Assembly: GCF_015689335.1 (NCBI RefSeq)
Contig: NZ_CP065053.1
Location: 434,001-498,000 of the forward strand
Origin: Massilia antarctica
Lineage (GTDB): Bacteria > Pseudomonadota > Gammaproteobacteria > Burkholderiales > Burkholderiaceae_D
Length of the DNA stretch: 64,000 nt
Direction: 5' to 3'
Both the position numbers and the translations under genes were made by a program. A model generated the notes under the pieces. The model worked only from the letters and a program-made list of their open reading frames with translations. It ran no database searches and had not been told where the DNA came from. Below, piece after piece: positions 63,993 through 64,000 of this stretch (position 1 is the first letter of the stretch; each line of letters begins with the position of its first letter).

Positions 63993-64000
63993 TGGATATT
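63992..64000 (+). CDS. Start of a downstream gene, probably rsfS (cut by window edge)
   Basis: An ATG overlaps the nadD stop by one base (TAATG) and encodes Met-Asp-Ile before the window ends. The ribosomal silencing factor gene rsfS commonly follows nadD and often starts this way. Only three codons are visible, so the call rests on synteny. Confidence 0.45.

Overview
The window is high-GC chromosomal DNA from a betaproteobacterium, most likely Oxalobacteraceae of the Massilia/Duganella/Janthinobacterium type. This rests on the gene complement (class I fbp, pepN, katE-type catalase, yebC, purD, hemF, a nadD-rsfS junction), PEP-CTERM surface proteins, strong third-position GC and dispersed GGGGTCTGACCCC repeats. 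The genus is an inference. No rRNA, CRISPR array or complete insertion sequence was seen. There is one tRNA.

Left part (1-16.4 kb): the end of a TPR/GGDEF diguanylate cyclase and a degenerate J-domain protein; a lower-GC patch with a nitrilase-fold protein that looks split by a frameshift; a lipoprotein; a molybdopterin oxidoreductase. Then comes the most unusual part, a tightly packed minus-strand operon (15721 down to 7701). It encodes a zinc-ribbon protein, an exported vWA-like protein, a three-helix membrane protein, a 1208-residue tubulin/FtsZ-like GTPase with a C-terminal GYF_2-like domain, and a zinc-ribbon membrane protein. It resembles the poorly characterised FtsZ-like (FtsZl) membrane-remodelling systems predicted from genomics.

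Middle (16.5-46.2 kb): an M29/NicX-like metalloenzyme; a LysR gene divergent from a PhyH dioxygenase/sugar-epimerase pair; two sensor kinases and an HD-GYP protein; an M1 peptidase-DUF6702-TonB receptor operon joined by stop/start overlaps; a DUF1800/DUF1501 operon; a TetR-regulated RND efflux operon; two tandemly duplicated PEP-CTERM genes, each with its own leader and terminator; a large catalase; and a DUF883-like stress protein. Two clusters of palindromic repeats lie between genes, and one forms a MITE-like element.

Accessory stretch (46.2-52.97 kb): a decayed prophage immunity/early region (CI-type S24 repressor, divergent Cro-like gene, three operators, small early genes, an early gene broken by an amber codon); a multidomain alginate-lyase-like lipoprotein with a 7 x 20-residue repeat; a TnsB/TniA-like transposase remnant; and tRNA-Thr(CGT).

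Right part (53-64 kb) is core metabolism: fbp and pepN; a DUF4136 lipoprotein; mgsA, a quinone reductase and an unlisted 40-residue membrane protein, all coupled by 4-base overlaps; a DMT transporter; yebC-purD; and hemF-nadD-(rsfS).
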